From the NCBI RefSeq assembly GCF_040267705.1, contig NZ_CP158374.1, positions 3,410,001-3,474,000 of the forward strand: a DNA stretch of 64,000 bases, in the 5' to 3' direction. The first letter of the stretch is position 1. Every line of letters starts with the position of its first letter. This document shows positions 43,200 through 50,762 of this stretch, piece by piece. Both the position numbers and the translations under genes were made by a program. Under the pieces are notes generated by a model. That model was not told where the DNA came from. It saw nothing but the letters and a program-made list of their open reading frames with translations, and ran no database searches. The stretch is from Agromyces sp. G08B096. Lineage in GTDB: Bacteria; Actinomycetota; Actinomycetes; Actinomycetales; Microbacteriaceae.

Positions 43200-43616
43200 C
43201 TACTCCTCGGCGTTCACGACCTCGACGGTGAAGGCCACCGACTCGCCCGTCGCGGTGTTGTCGAGGGTCACGTCGGTCTCGCCGACGGCGAGCGCCTCCA
43301 GCCCCGGATCGAACTGCGCGCTGCCGTCGTCACGGCCGGGCGTGAACGAGACGATGGACTCGTCTGCGATGTCGGCCGTCCACTCCGTGTAGGTCTCGTC
43401 GTCGCCGGTGAGGTCGATGACGTTGCCGACCTGCACTTCGACCGTGGTGCCCTCGAGCTCCGCGATCTCCACGACGACCGGCGCGGGCAGCCCGTCGGAG
43501 CGTCCATCGGTCGGCTCAGGCGTCGCGTCGCCTCCCGATCCGGCCGTGCATCCGGCGAGCGCGAGCGCCCCCACGACAGCGATCACGGATGCCACGAATC
43601 CGATGTTGCTCCGCAT
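43200..43616 (-). CDS. Small secreted lipoprotein of unknown function
   Basis: 138 residues. The signal peptide ends in lipobox 'LAGC' (Cys23), followed by a Gly/Asp/Pro linker. The mature part is acidic and beta-rich ('VGNVIDLTGDDETYTEWTAD', 'ALAVGETDVTLDNTATGES'), resembling a single Ig-like or chagasin-like fold, as in small actinobacterial lipoproteins that inhibit or bind proteases; that likeness is only a guess. ATG 43616 is preferred (GGAGGACG upstream) because the longer frame adds a basic non-signal stretch. It is divergent from the M6 protease gene. Confidence 0.82.
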   Translation of the reverse strand: MRSNIGFVASVIAVVGALALAGCTAGSGGDATPEPTDGRSDGLPAPVVVEIAELEGTTVEVQVGNVIDLTGDDETYTEWTADIADESIVSFTPGRDDGSAQFDPGLEALAVGETDVTLDNTATGESVAFTVEVVNAEE

Positions 43617-43942
43617 CTCGTCCTCCCCCTCGAACGATCGGCGCCTCCCCCGACGCACCGGGTTCAGGCTAGCGCGGCGGTCGCGGACGCAGACGAGCCC
43701 GGCACCCCGCACGGGAATCCTCCAACAGTGAGTCATCCTCATCGAACAGCCTTCGAGCTGCGCTCGTCTTCACGCAGCATCCTTGTGCGTCGCGCACGAT
43801 TCCCGCGTCTTCCTCGGAACATCGGCGGTTGGGTCTTCCCCCCGAGTGGGGGTCACCGGCAGGATGCCTGCTACGTCCGTCCACTCGGCGGACGTCAGTC
43901 GTGTCGAGCGGATACCCCGCACGACACTCGGAGGGAGAACCA
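43617..43942. other. Divergent intergenic region between lipoprotein and M6 protease genes
   Basis: No gene seen in these 326 bases. It must hold two divergent promoters, but no convincing -35/-10 pair stands out. A C5/G5 short stem lies around 43837-43851, and GTGTCG (43901-43906) with CGACAC (43922-43927) form a small dyad just upstream of the protease ribosome-binding site (GGAGGG). Confidence 0.4.
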
Positions 43943-46846
43943 ATGTCACATCGCACCACGCGCGCGCGCAGGCGCGCGGTGGCGTCGATCCCGATGATCG
44001 CGCTCGTCGCCACCGGCCTCACGGCCTTCGGCGCGAGCGCGGCCTCGGCGGAGACGTCACGCCCGGCGGCGCCCGTGATCTCGGACGACGAGTACTACAT
44101 GAACTACGTGGCCCCGCGGGCCGAAGCCGTCGTCGGCAGCGACGAGGAGGCCGTCTACGACATCAATGGCAACAAGGTCGTCGGCACCGGGTCGCCCGAC
44201 GAGACCGCGGCCGCCCTCGAGGCCGCCACCGCGATCGACCAGAAGTTCGCCCAGGGCAACCCCCAGGCGGCCGAGGGCCTCGCCATGCTCGAGAGCCAGT
44301 CGATCGAGACCGGCAAGAGCCCCAAGGAGCTCAAGCAGGAGAACCGCGGCACGGGGCACGGCCACAAGAAGCCGAAGAAGGACCCCAACTACAAGCAGGC
44401 CGACGAGACGCAGGAAGCCAAGCTCCTCACGATCCTCGTGGAGTTCGACGAGAACGCCAACGACGACTTCTCCGACCTCTACGTGCCCACCGAATGGGGC
44501 GGCACCGAGTGCAAGCCCGGCGACGTGCAGAACGGCCCCCTCCACAACAACATCCCGAACCCCGCCGACTACGAGCTCGAGGACAACAACTCGATGTGGG
44601 TGCCCGACTTCAGCTCGGAGCACTTCAACAAGATGCTCTTCACCGACGAGGGCATCACGGAGCGCGTGCGCACCGACCTGACCGGCCCTGACGGGAAGCC
44701 CGGCTTCGACATCTCCGGCTACACGATGAAGAACATGTACGAGGAGATGTCGCACGGCGCCTACACGGTCACCGGCGCGGCGACCCCCTGGATCAAGGTG
44801 CCCCACTCCGAGGCGTACTACGGCGCCACGGTCTGCCACCTGAACGAGGAGGGCGTGTACGAGGCCGGCCCCATGCAGGACATGCAGGGCCACCCCGACA
44901 ACCCGCTCGGCCCGGGCCAGCTCCCGATCGACGCCGTGGGCGCCCTCGCCGAGGCGCAGCCCGACTTCCCGTGGGCCGACTACGACATCGAGGACCAGGG
45001 CGACCGTGACGGCGACGGCAACGTGCTCGAGCCCGACGGCGTGATCGACCACGTCGTGCTCGTCCACGCCGGCGAGGACAAGTCGGGCGGCGGCGGGGCC
45101 GAGGGCACGTACGCCATCTGGGCGCACTCCTCCGCCGTCGCCGGCGGCGCCGACATCCCCGGCACCGACCTCAAGCTGTCGAACTACATCGTGCAGCCCG
45201 AGGACTCGGGCGTCGGCGTGTTCGCGCACGAGTACGGCCACGACCTCGGCCTGCCCGACCTCTACGACACGTCCAACGCGGCCAGCTCCGACGTCGACTT
45301 CTGGGACCTCATGAGCTCCGGCTCGCACGCGGGACCGATCTTCCAGTCGATGCCGACGCACATGGGCCTCTGGGACAAGTGGGTGCTCGGCTGGGCCGAC
45401 CCGCTCGAGGTGAACCCCGGCGACGACGAGCTCACCGTCAAGGTCGGCCAGAACTCGCGCCCCATCAAGGGCACCGAGGACGGCGTGAAGATCAACCTGC
45501 CCGACAAGGTGATCACCCTCGCGACCCCGCACAGCGGCGAGCACATGTGGTACACCGGCGCCGACCAGGACTGGGCCGACCTCCGGCTCGGCCGCACGAT
45601 CGACGTCCCCGCCACCGAGCCGAAGTTCTGGATGTGGAACGACTTCGTGATCGAGGAGGACTGGGACTACGGCTACGTCGAGGTCTCGACCGACGGCGGC
45701 ACCACCTGGACCGAGCAGAAGGTCTTCTCCGAGGACGGCACCGAGGTGTCGACGCCCGACGGGTACGCCGACCCGAACGGCCGCATGGCCGACTTCGGCG
45801 CCGCCGAGGGTGCGCCCAAGCAGTACGGCCTCACCGGCTCGAGCGAGGGCTGGCGTCACGACTACGTCGACCTCACCCCGTACGCCGGCACGACGGTGCA
45901 GCTGCGCCTGCGGCTCGCGACGGACGCCGCCTACCAGGACCGCGGCTGGTTCACCGACGACCTCGCGGTCACGAGCGGTGCGGACGTGGTCTGGAGCGAC
46001 GACGTCGAGTCGGGCGACGACAACGGCTGGACCAAGGAGGTCGCCTCGTTCACGACGACCACCGGCCCCGGCTGGCGTCAGGACACCGGCACGTCGGTGA
46101 AGGCGCAGTACTACCTGGCGGAATGGCGCAACTTCGACGGCTTCGACGAGGGCCTGAAGTACGGCTACAACAGCATCTACCAGGACGGTGCGTGGAAGGT
46201 CGAGAAGCTCGCGTACAACGCGCCGGGCATGCTCGTCTGGTACCGCGACACCACGTACGGCAACTCGAACATGATCACGGCCAACGAGACCGCGCTGCCG
46301 AGCTACGGCGCCAAGGGCGGTCTGCTCGTCGTGGACAGCCACTTCAACCCGCTGCAGCGCACGGGTGAGGCGGCCGAGGCCGACCCGTCGACCATGAACG
46401 CGATGCCCTCGCGGGCGCAGTCTTCGAATGCGGCCTTCGGTCTGCAGGCGACGTACCCCTTCACGGAGTGCTTCATCCTGACCGACCCGAGCGACGAGTA
46501 CTGCACCGACATCCCCGCCCTCGACCCGGTGCGCACCTTCACCGACGACCAGGGCTGGGTGCCGGGCTTCGCGCTGAACCCGCAGACCGGCCAGCTGTAC
46601 TACCGCGACCGTGACGCCTCGACGGTCGTGCCGTCGGTCGGCAACGCGCAGTACACGACACCGCTGTACGACCTGCAGGGCAACCGCCTGCCGCAGTACG
46701 ACGGCGTCGACGTCGGCTACGGGCCCTTCGGCTCGGGCAACCCGGCCGACTCGGGCGTGGGCTACGGCACGGTCATCTCGGTGAAGAAGGCCATGAAGGG
46801 CAACACGTCCGCGCTGTTCAGCATCACCCCGCCGAGCGCGGAGTGA
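43943..46846 (+). CDS. Secreted M6-family metalloprotease (immune inhibitor A-like)
   Basis: A 967-residue secreted protease. The signal peptide (about 1-37) ends 'AASAE'. A propeptide rich in charged residues precedes the catalytic domain with the zinc motif 'HEYGHDLGLPD' (HExxHxxGxxD) near residue 429 and the following 'FWDLMSSGSH' Met-turn region. The C-terminal third holds a MAM/VEG-like beta-sandwich: 'WNDFVIEEDWDYGYVEVSTD' and 'QLRLRLATDAAYQDRGWFTD'. Immune inhibitor A proteins degrade host antimicrobial proteins in Bacillus; in a saprotroph it may simply feed on protein. ATG 43943 has GGAGGG about 7 bases upstream. A strong terminator follows. Confidence 0.95.
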   Translation: MSHRTTRARRRAVASIPMIALVATGLTAFGASAASAETSRPAAPVISDDEYYMNYVAPRAEAVVGSDEEAVYDINGNKVVGTGSPDETAAALEAATAIDQKFAQGNPQAAEGLAMLESQSIETGKSPKELKQENRGTGHGHKKPKKDPNYKQADETQEAKLLTILVEFDENANDDFSDLYVPTEWGGTECKPGDVQNGPLHNNIPNPADYELEDNNSMWVPDFSSEHFNKMLFTDEGITERVRTDLTGPDGKPGFDISGYTMKNMYEEMSHGAYTVTGAATPWIKVPHSEAYYGATVCHLNEEGVYEAGPMQDMQGHPDNPLGPGQLPIDAVGALAEAQPDFPWADYDIEDQGDRDGDGNVLEPDGVIDHVVLVHAGEDKSGGGGAEGTYAIWAHSSAVAGGADIPGTDLKLSNYIVQPEDSGVGVFAHEYGHDLGLPDLYDTSNAASSDVDFWDLMSSGSHAGPIFQSMPTHMGLWDKWVLGWADPLEVNPGDDELTVKVGQNSRPIKGTEDGVKINLPDKVITLATPHSGEHMWYTGADQDWADLRLGRTIDVPATEPKFWMWNDFVIEEDWDYGYVEVSTDGGTTWTEQKVFSEDGTEVSTPDGYADPNGRMADFGAAEGAPKQYGLTGSSEGWRHDYVDLTPYAGTTVQLRLRLATDAAYQDRGWFTDDLAVTSGADVVWSDDVESGDDNGWTKEVASFTTTTGPGWRQDTGTSVKAQYYLAEWRNFDGFDEGLKYGYNSIYQDGAWKVEKLAYNAPGMLVWYRDTTYGNSNMITANETALPSYGAKGGLLVVDSHFNPLQRTGEAAEADPSTMNAMPSRAQSSNAAFGLQATYPFTECFILTDPSDEYCTDIPALDPVRTFTDDQGWVPGFALNPQTGQLYYRDRDASTVVPSVGNAQYTTPLYDLQGNRLPQYDGVDVGYGPFGSGNPADSGVGYGTVISVKKAMKGNTSALFSITPPSAE

Positions 46847-46865
46847 GGCCGACGGCCTGAACCGG

Positions 46866-46899
46866 CGGAGGGCCGGAGCCTGCGGGCTCCGGCCCTCCG
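46866..46899 (+). terminator. Strong terminator after the M6 protease gene
   Basis: Perfect 15-bp stem: CGGAGGGCCGGAGCC (46866-46880) pairs with GGCTCCGGCCCTCCG (46885-46899) around a TGCG loop, 20 bases after the stop. A very stable hairpin without a T-run. Confidence 0.88.
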
Positions 46900-46939
46900 T
46901 CGTGCGGGCAGTAGGCTGACGCCGACCCGAGGAGGTGTC

Positions 46940-47968
46940 GTGCCCGAGACCCGAGGCATCCGTTCACCCGAGCGCGAGCTCACCGCACCCGTCTCGCTCA
47001 CCGGCGCCGACGGGCGGCTGAACCGCGACGCGGTGGGGTGGACGAGGCATCCGCTGCACGACACCGGTGGCATCGGCCACGGCCGCACCGCGTGGGGGCG
47101 CAACAAGCGCTGGGAGTACTGGGCGATCACGTCGCCCGAGCTCATCGTCGCGGTCACCGTCGCGACGCTCGACTATGCGACGCTCAGCCAGGTGTGGGCG
47201 CTCGATCGCCGCACCGGCGCCGAGATCGACCGGTCGGCCGTCACCCCGCTCTCGCGTGGCGTCGAGCTGCCCGGCACCCTGGGCAAGGGGCTCGCGACGG
47301 CACGGGTTCCGGGCATCGAGGTCGACCTCGACGAGATCGAGGGCGGCACACGCATCCGGGCTCGGACCGACCGCGTCGACCTCGACGTGGTCGCGGAGCG
47401 GCCGGCCGGGCACGAGGCGCTCGGCGTGGTCGTGCCGTGGAGCGACCGCCGGTTCCAGTACACGGTGAAGGATGTCGCGCGGCCCGCGCGCGGCACCGTC
47501 GCCGTCGACGGGCACCGCGTCGAGCTGCCCGCCGGCGAGAGCTGGGCGGTGCTCGACCACGGGCGCGGCCGCTGGCCGTACTCGATGCGCTGGCATTGGG
47601 GCGCGGCATCCGGGATCGAGCACGGTGTGCGGATCGGACTGCAGCTCGGCGGCCTGTGGACGGCGGGCACCGGTTCGACCGAGAACGCGCTCTCCGTCGA
47701 CGGGCGGCTCTCCAAGATCGGCGACGAGCTCGACTGGCGCTTCGACCCGGGCGACCACCTCGCGCCCTGGACGATCACCGGGGAGCGGGTCGACCTCGTG
47801 TTCACACCGTTCCACGACCGCCACGCGAGGACGGCGCTCGGCGTCATCCACTCCGAGACGCACCAGTGCTTCGGCACGTACTGCGGCACCGTGATCGACG
47901 ACGACGGCAAGTCGCAGAGCGTCGACGCGCTGCTCGGCTGGGCGGAGGTCGTCAGGAACCGCTGGTGA
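46940..47968 (+). CDS. DUF2804 family protein
   Basis: A 342-residue protein matching the uncharacterised DUF2804 family in length and pattern: N-terminal 'VSLTGADGRLNRDAVGWTRH', 'NKRWEYWAITSPELIVAVTV', and a C-terminal 'VIHSETHQCFGTYCGTVIDD'. The fold is probably beta-rich and lipocalin/tocopherol-cyclase-like; the role is unknown. GTG 46940 follows GGAGG with 5 bases between. Its last 17 bases overlap the convergent DUF389 gene. Confidence 0.9.
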   Translation: MPETRGIRSPERELTAPVSLTGADGRLNRDAVGWTRHPLHDTGGIGHGRTAWGRNKRWEYWAITSPELIVAVTVATLDYATLSQVWALDRRTGAEIDRSAVTPLSRGVELPGTLGKGLATARVPGIEVDLDEIEGGTRIRARTDRVDLDVVAERPAGHEALGVVVPWSDRRFQYTVKDVARPARGTVAVDGHRVELPAGESWAVLDHGRGRWPYSMRWHWGAASGIEHGVRIGLQLGGLWTAGTGSTENALSVDGRLSKIGDELDWRFDPGDHLAPWTITGERVDLVFTPFHDRHARTALGVIHSETHQCFGTYCGTVIDDDGKSQSVDALLGWAEVVRNRW

Positions 47969-48917
47969 CGTCGACGCGGACCCGGCGACGACGGTCGGCC
48001 GCGACGCGCTCGGCCGCGAGCTGGATGGCGAGCGTCAGCACGCCGCCGATGATGATCGACGTGAGGTTGATCACCAGCTGCAGGCTCGAGGTGCCCACCT
48101 GCGCCCATTCCGCCGACGCCACCGCGAGCGCGATGGCCCCGGCGGCGGGCACCGTCGTCACCGAGATCAGCACGCCGATGAGCGCCCCCGACTTCGCCGA
48201 CGTGAGCGAGAGCACCCCGGCGATCCCGGCGAGGAACGCCACGACGTAGCTCAGCGCGTCGGGCTGCCAGATGAACTCGGTGAGCGGATGCTCCTCCGCG
48301 AACGGGTCCGGCGGGAAGACGCCGAGCAGCCGGAGCAGGAAGACGAATCCGATCGTGACGAGGATGGCGAATGCGAACCCGGAGAGCAGCGTGCCGGTCG
48401 AGCGCCACACCACCTGCGGGCGACGGCGGACGATGCCGACGGCGATCGCCGCGAGCGGGCCGAAGTCCGGTCCGACGACCATGGCCCCGACGATGAGGAT
48501 CGGCTGGTCGATGACCACGCCCACGGCCGCGATCATCGTCGCGACGCTCATGAAGGCGAGGAACGTGGCCGAGAGCCGCACCTCGTCGTCCGTTCTCGAC
48601 TCGACCTCCTGCCAGACGACCGCGTCGTCCTGACCGCCGAACACGGCGACGGCGTTCCGGCGGTCGCGGCGCGACATCGCGAGGTCGACCTGCTCGGCGG
48701 TGATCGAGCCCGTCTCGTCGAGGCCGATCGCGTGCAGCCGTTCGAGCACGCCGCTCGCCTGCGCGCGGTCGACGTCGCAGATGATGACGTCCCCGGCCGG
48801 GCTCACCGCCGCGCCGGGCAGCACCACGACGTTCGAGATGCCGGACTCGGGGTCGGCGACGATGGCGTCGACGGCGTCCCGCAGGTCAGCGGGGACGATG
48901 AGGCGGAGGTGCAGCAC
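47952..48917 (-). CDS. DUF389 family membrane protein
   Basis: A 321-residue protein. The first 120 residues are soluble with a ferredoxin-like pattern ('LHLRLIVPADLRDAVDAIVA'). They are followed by six or seven membrane segments including the family run 'GAMVVGPDFGPLAAIAVGIV' and 'LISVTTVPAAGAIALAVASA'. The family is uncharacterised and may transport ions or small molecules. I chose GTG 48917: GAGACT lies 6 bases upstream on the minus strand, the leaderless pattern, and homologs begin with 'LHLRL'. It overlaps the convergent DUF2804 gene by 17 bases. Confidence 0.88.
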   Translation of the reverse strand: MLHLRLIVPADLRDAVDAIVADPESGISNVVVLPGAAVSPAGDVIICDVDRAQASGVLERLHAIGLDETGSITAEQVDLAMSRRDRRNAVAVFGGQDDAVVWQEVESRTDDEVRLSATFLAFMSVATMIAAVGVVIDQPILIVGAMVVGPDFGPLAAIAVGIVRRRPQVVWRSTGTLLSGFAFAILVTIGFVFLLRLLGVFPPDPFAEEHPLTEFIWQPDALSYVVAFLAGIAGVLSLTSAKSGALIGVLISVTTVPAAGAIALAVASAEWAQVGTSSLQLVINLTSIIIGGVLTLAIQLAAERVAADRRRRVRVDVTSGS

Positions 48918-48975
48918 GGCGCCAGTCTCGCCGACGAGGACGCGGGGCGCGCAGCGGCGCGCGGTGCGTCCGCGC

Positions 48976-49644
48976 TCAGCGCGTCGAGGCGATGCCGGCA
49001 GGCACGAGCCATCCGTCGACCAGTCGGCCGACGGCGGTGCGGAACTCGGTCTCGTCGCCGGTGCGCAGCCCCAGTGCGGCGCCGGCGTCGGTGATGGGAT
49101 GCTTCGTCTCGTCGCTCCACAGGGTCGCGGAGGCCGGCTCGGCCGGGGCATCCGACCAGGCGGTCTCGAGTGCGACCTGCCCGAGGACGTGGGCGAGCAG
49201 GGCGTGCGCGGCGCGGGCGGCGTCGTCGCGGTCGAGACCCGCCGCAACGAACGATGCGCCGAGGCCCTCCGTCAGCGCGAGGGCGACCGGTCCGTCGAGC
49301 GGCCCGCTCGTGACGAGCGCGACTGCTCCGGGGTGAGCGCGGAGGCGGACGCGTAGCGCGGCGGCGGTCTCGACGAGCGCCGAGCGGGCGACACCGGCTG
49401 AGTCGGTGTCGCCGTCAACGGTGACACCGCCTGAGACGGTGACGCCTGCGAGCAGCTGCTCGACCATCGCCGTGAGCAGCGCCTGCTTGGCCGGGAAGTA
49501 CGTGTACATCGCCGTCGGCGTGAGCCCGAGCGCCCCGGCCACGCCTCGCACCGACACCGCGGCGAAGCCGCGCTCGGCGAGGATCTCGAACGCCGCGGCG
49601 ACGATCTCTGACTGGCTGATGCTTCGGCGGGGGCCGGGTTTCAT
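48976..49644 (-). CDS. TetR-family transcriptional regulator
   Basis: A 222-residue regulator. The N-terminal HTH is 'VSVRGVAGALGLTPTAMYTY' (about 35-54) followed by 'FPAKQALLTAMVEQLL'. The C-terminal ligand domain (TetR_C-like helices, 'ARAAHALLAHVLGQVALETA') is of the type that binds small hydrophobic effectors. ATG 49644 with GAGGAG upstream is preferred over 49683. Its target is not evident; DUF389 downstream has its own promoter. Confidence 0.92.
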   Translation of the reverse strand: MKPGPRRSISQSEIVAAAFEILAERGFAAVSVRGVAGALGLTPTAMYTYFPAKQALLTAMVEQLLAGVTVSGGVTVDGDTDSAGVARSALVETAAALRVRLRAHPGAVALVTSGPLDGPVALALTEGLGASFVAAGLDRDDAARAAHALLAHVLGQVALETAWSDAPAEPASATLWSDETKHPITDAGAALGLRTGDETEFRTAVGRLVDGWLVPAGIASTR

Positions 49645-49689
49645 GGTGCTCCTCGGGGTCCCGACTACGGTACCCGGGCGCACGGCCGG

Positions 49690-50214
49690 TCAGCGGACGA
49701 AGCGGACCTCGCGCACCTGCCAGAGCTCGTCCCACTTCTCGGTGCCGTCGAGCTCGAACCCGTTGCGGCGATAGAAGGCGTGCGCCCGCGGATTCCGGTC
49801 GAGCGCCCAGAGGAAGGCTGGCCGGTCGCCGAGCGCCCGGTCGAGGAGCGCCTGCCCGACGCCGGCGCCGTGGAAGGACTGCAGCACGTAGAGGCCCTCG
49901 AGCTCGAGGGCTCGCGGCAGGTCCTCGCCCCGGCCCGCGCTGGTGTTCGCCCAGCCCACCACCTCGCCGTCGACCTCGGCGACGAAGATCTCCATCGCGT
50001 GGAAGCCCTCCGGCGGCGGGAACACGCCGGACGCGATCGCGGTGTACGCGCTCCACGCGCCCACGCGGTCGCGCATCGTCCACGCCTCGACTCGCTCACG
50101 GCTGACGAGCCCGGGTTCGACGTAGGCCTCCTGGTGGGAGATCCAGTGCACGCGGGCGATCGCCGGCGCGTCGGCGACGGCGGCCGGGCGCACGAGCACG
50201 TCGTCGACGGCCAC
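49690..50214 (-). CDS. GNAT-family N-acetyltransferase
   Basis: A 174-residue acetyltransferase. The N-terminal beta strand 'VLVRPAAVADAPAIARVHWI', the central 'MEIFVAEVDGEVVGWAN', the acetyl-CoA pyrophosphate loop 'VLQSFHGAGVGQALLDRA' and the C-terminal 'ALDRNPRAHAFYRRNGFE' are the four GNAT motifs in order. The substrate is unknown. GTG 50214 lies 4 bases after the glutathione peroxidase stop, so the two are co-transcribed. Confidence 0.92.
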   Translation of the reverse strand: MAVDDVLVRPAAVADAPAIARVHWISHQEAYVEPGLVSRERVEAWTMRDRVGAWSAYTAIASGVFPPPEGFHAMEIFVAEVDGEVVGWANTSAGRGEDLPRALELEGLYVLQSFHGAGVGQALLDRALGDRPAFLWALDRNPRAHAFYRRNGFELDGTEKWDELWQVREVRFVR

Positions 50215-50218
50215 GCGG

Positions 50219-50704
50219 CTACCCGGGCAGCGCCGACTCGATCGCGGCGATCACCGCGGGATCGTCGGGCTCGGTCGTCGGGCGGAACCTCGTCACCGAA
50301 CGGTCGGGCGCCACGAGGAACTTCTCGAAGTTCCAGGACACCCGGCCGGCCTTGCCGGAGGCATCCGGCGTCTTCTTCAACTCGGTGTAGAGCGGGTGCT
50401 CGTGCTTCCCGTTGACGCGAACCCGGTCGACGATCGGGAAGGTGATGCCCCACGTCGTGGAGCAGTACTCGGAGATCGCCTCGTTGGTCGAGAGCTCCTG
50501 CAGGAACTGGTTGCTCGGGAAGCCGATGACGGTGAACCCCCGGTCGGCGTACTGCCGCTGCAGTTCCTCGAGCTTGCCGTACTGTGGCGCGAGCCCGCAG
50601 CGCGAGGCGACGTTCACGACGAGCACCGCCTTTCCTGCGTAGTCGGCGAGCGACGTCGAGCCGCCGTCCATGGTGGTGATGGGGATGTCATCGATTCCGG
50701 TCAT
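50219..50704 (-). CDS. Glutathione peroxidase-family thiol peroxidase
   Basis: A 161-residue thioredoxin-fold peroxidase. The peroxidatic Cys is in 'VNVASRCGLAPQYGKLEELQ', the Gln in 'FPSNQF' and the Trp in 'SWNFEKFLV', completing the catalytic set. The second Cys in 'ISEYCSTTWGITFP' probably acts as resolving Cys, so the enzyme likely uses thioredoxin or mycothiol-linked reductants rather than glutathione. It reduces peroxides in the cytoplasm. ATG 50704 has GGAGG about 6 bases upstream. The next gene (GNAT) is 4 bases away. Confidence 0.94.
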   Translation of the reverse strand: MTGIDDIPITTMDGGSTSLADYAGKAVLVVNVASRCGLAPQYGKLEELQRQYADRGFTVIGFPSNQFLQELSTNEAISEYCSTTWGITFPIVDRVRVNGKHEHPLYTELKKTPDASGKAGRVSWNFEKFLVAPDRSVTRFRPTTEPDDPAVIAAIESALPG

Positions 50705-50762
50705 CTGTACCTCCGCGTCGAGCCTACGTCGGAGGCGAGCGGCGATGGCCGGCTCGCAGGCG

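Noticed and set aside
44057..46342. Minus-strand open frame of 761 codons opposite the M6 protease
   Set aside because: Antisense shadow of a strongly biased gene; no ribosome-binding site or recognisable domain.
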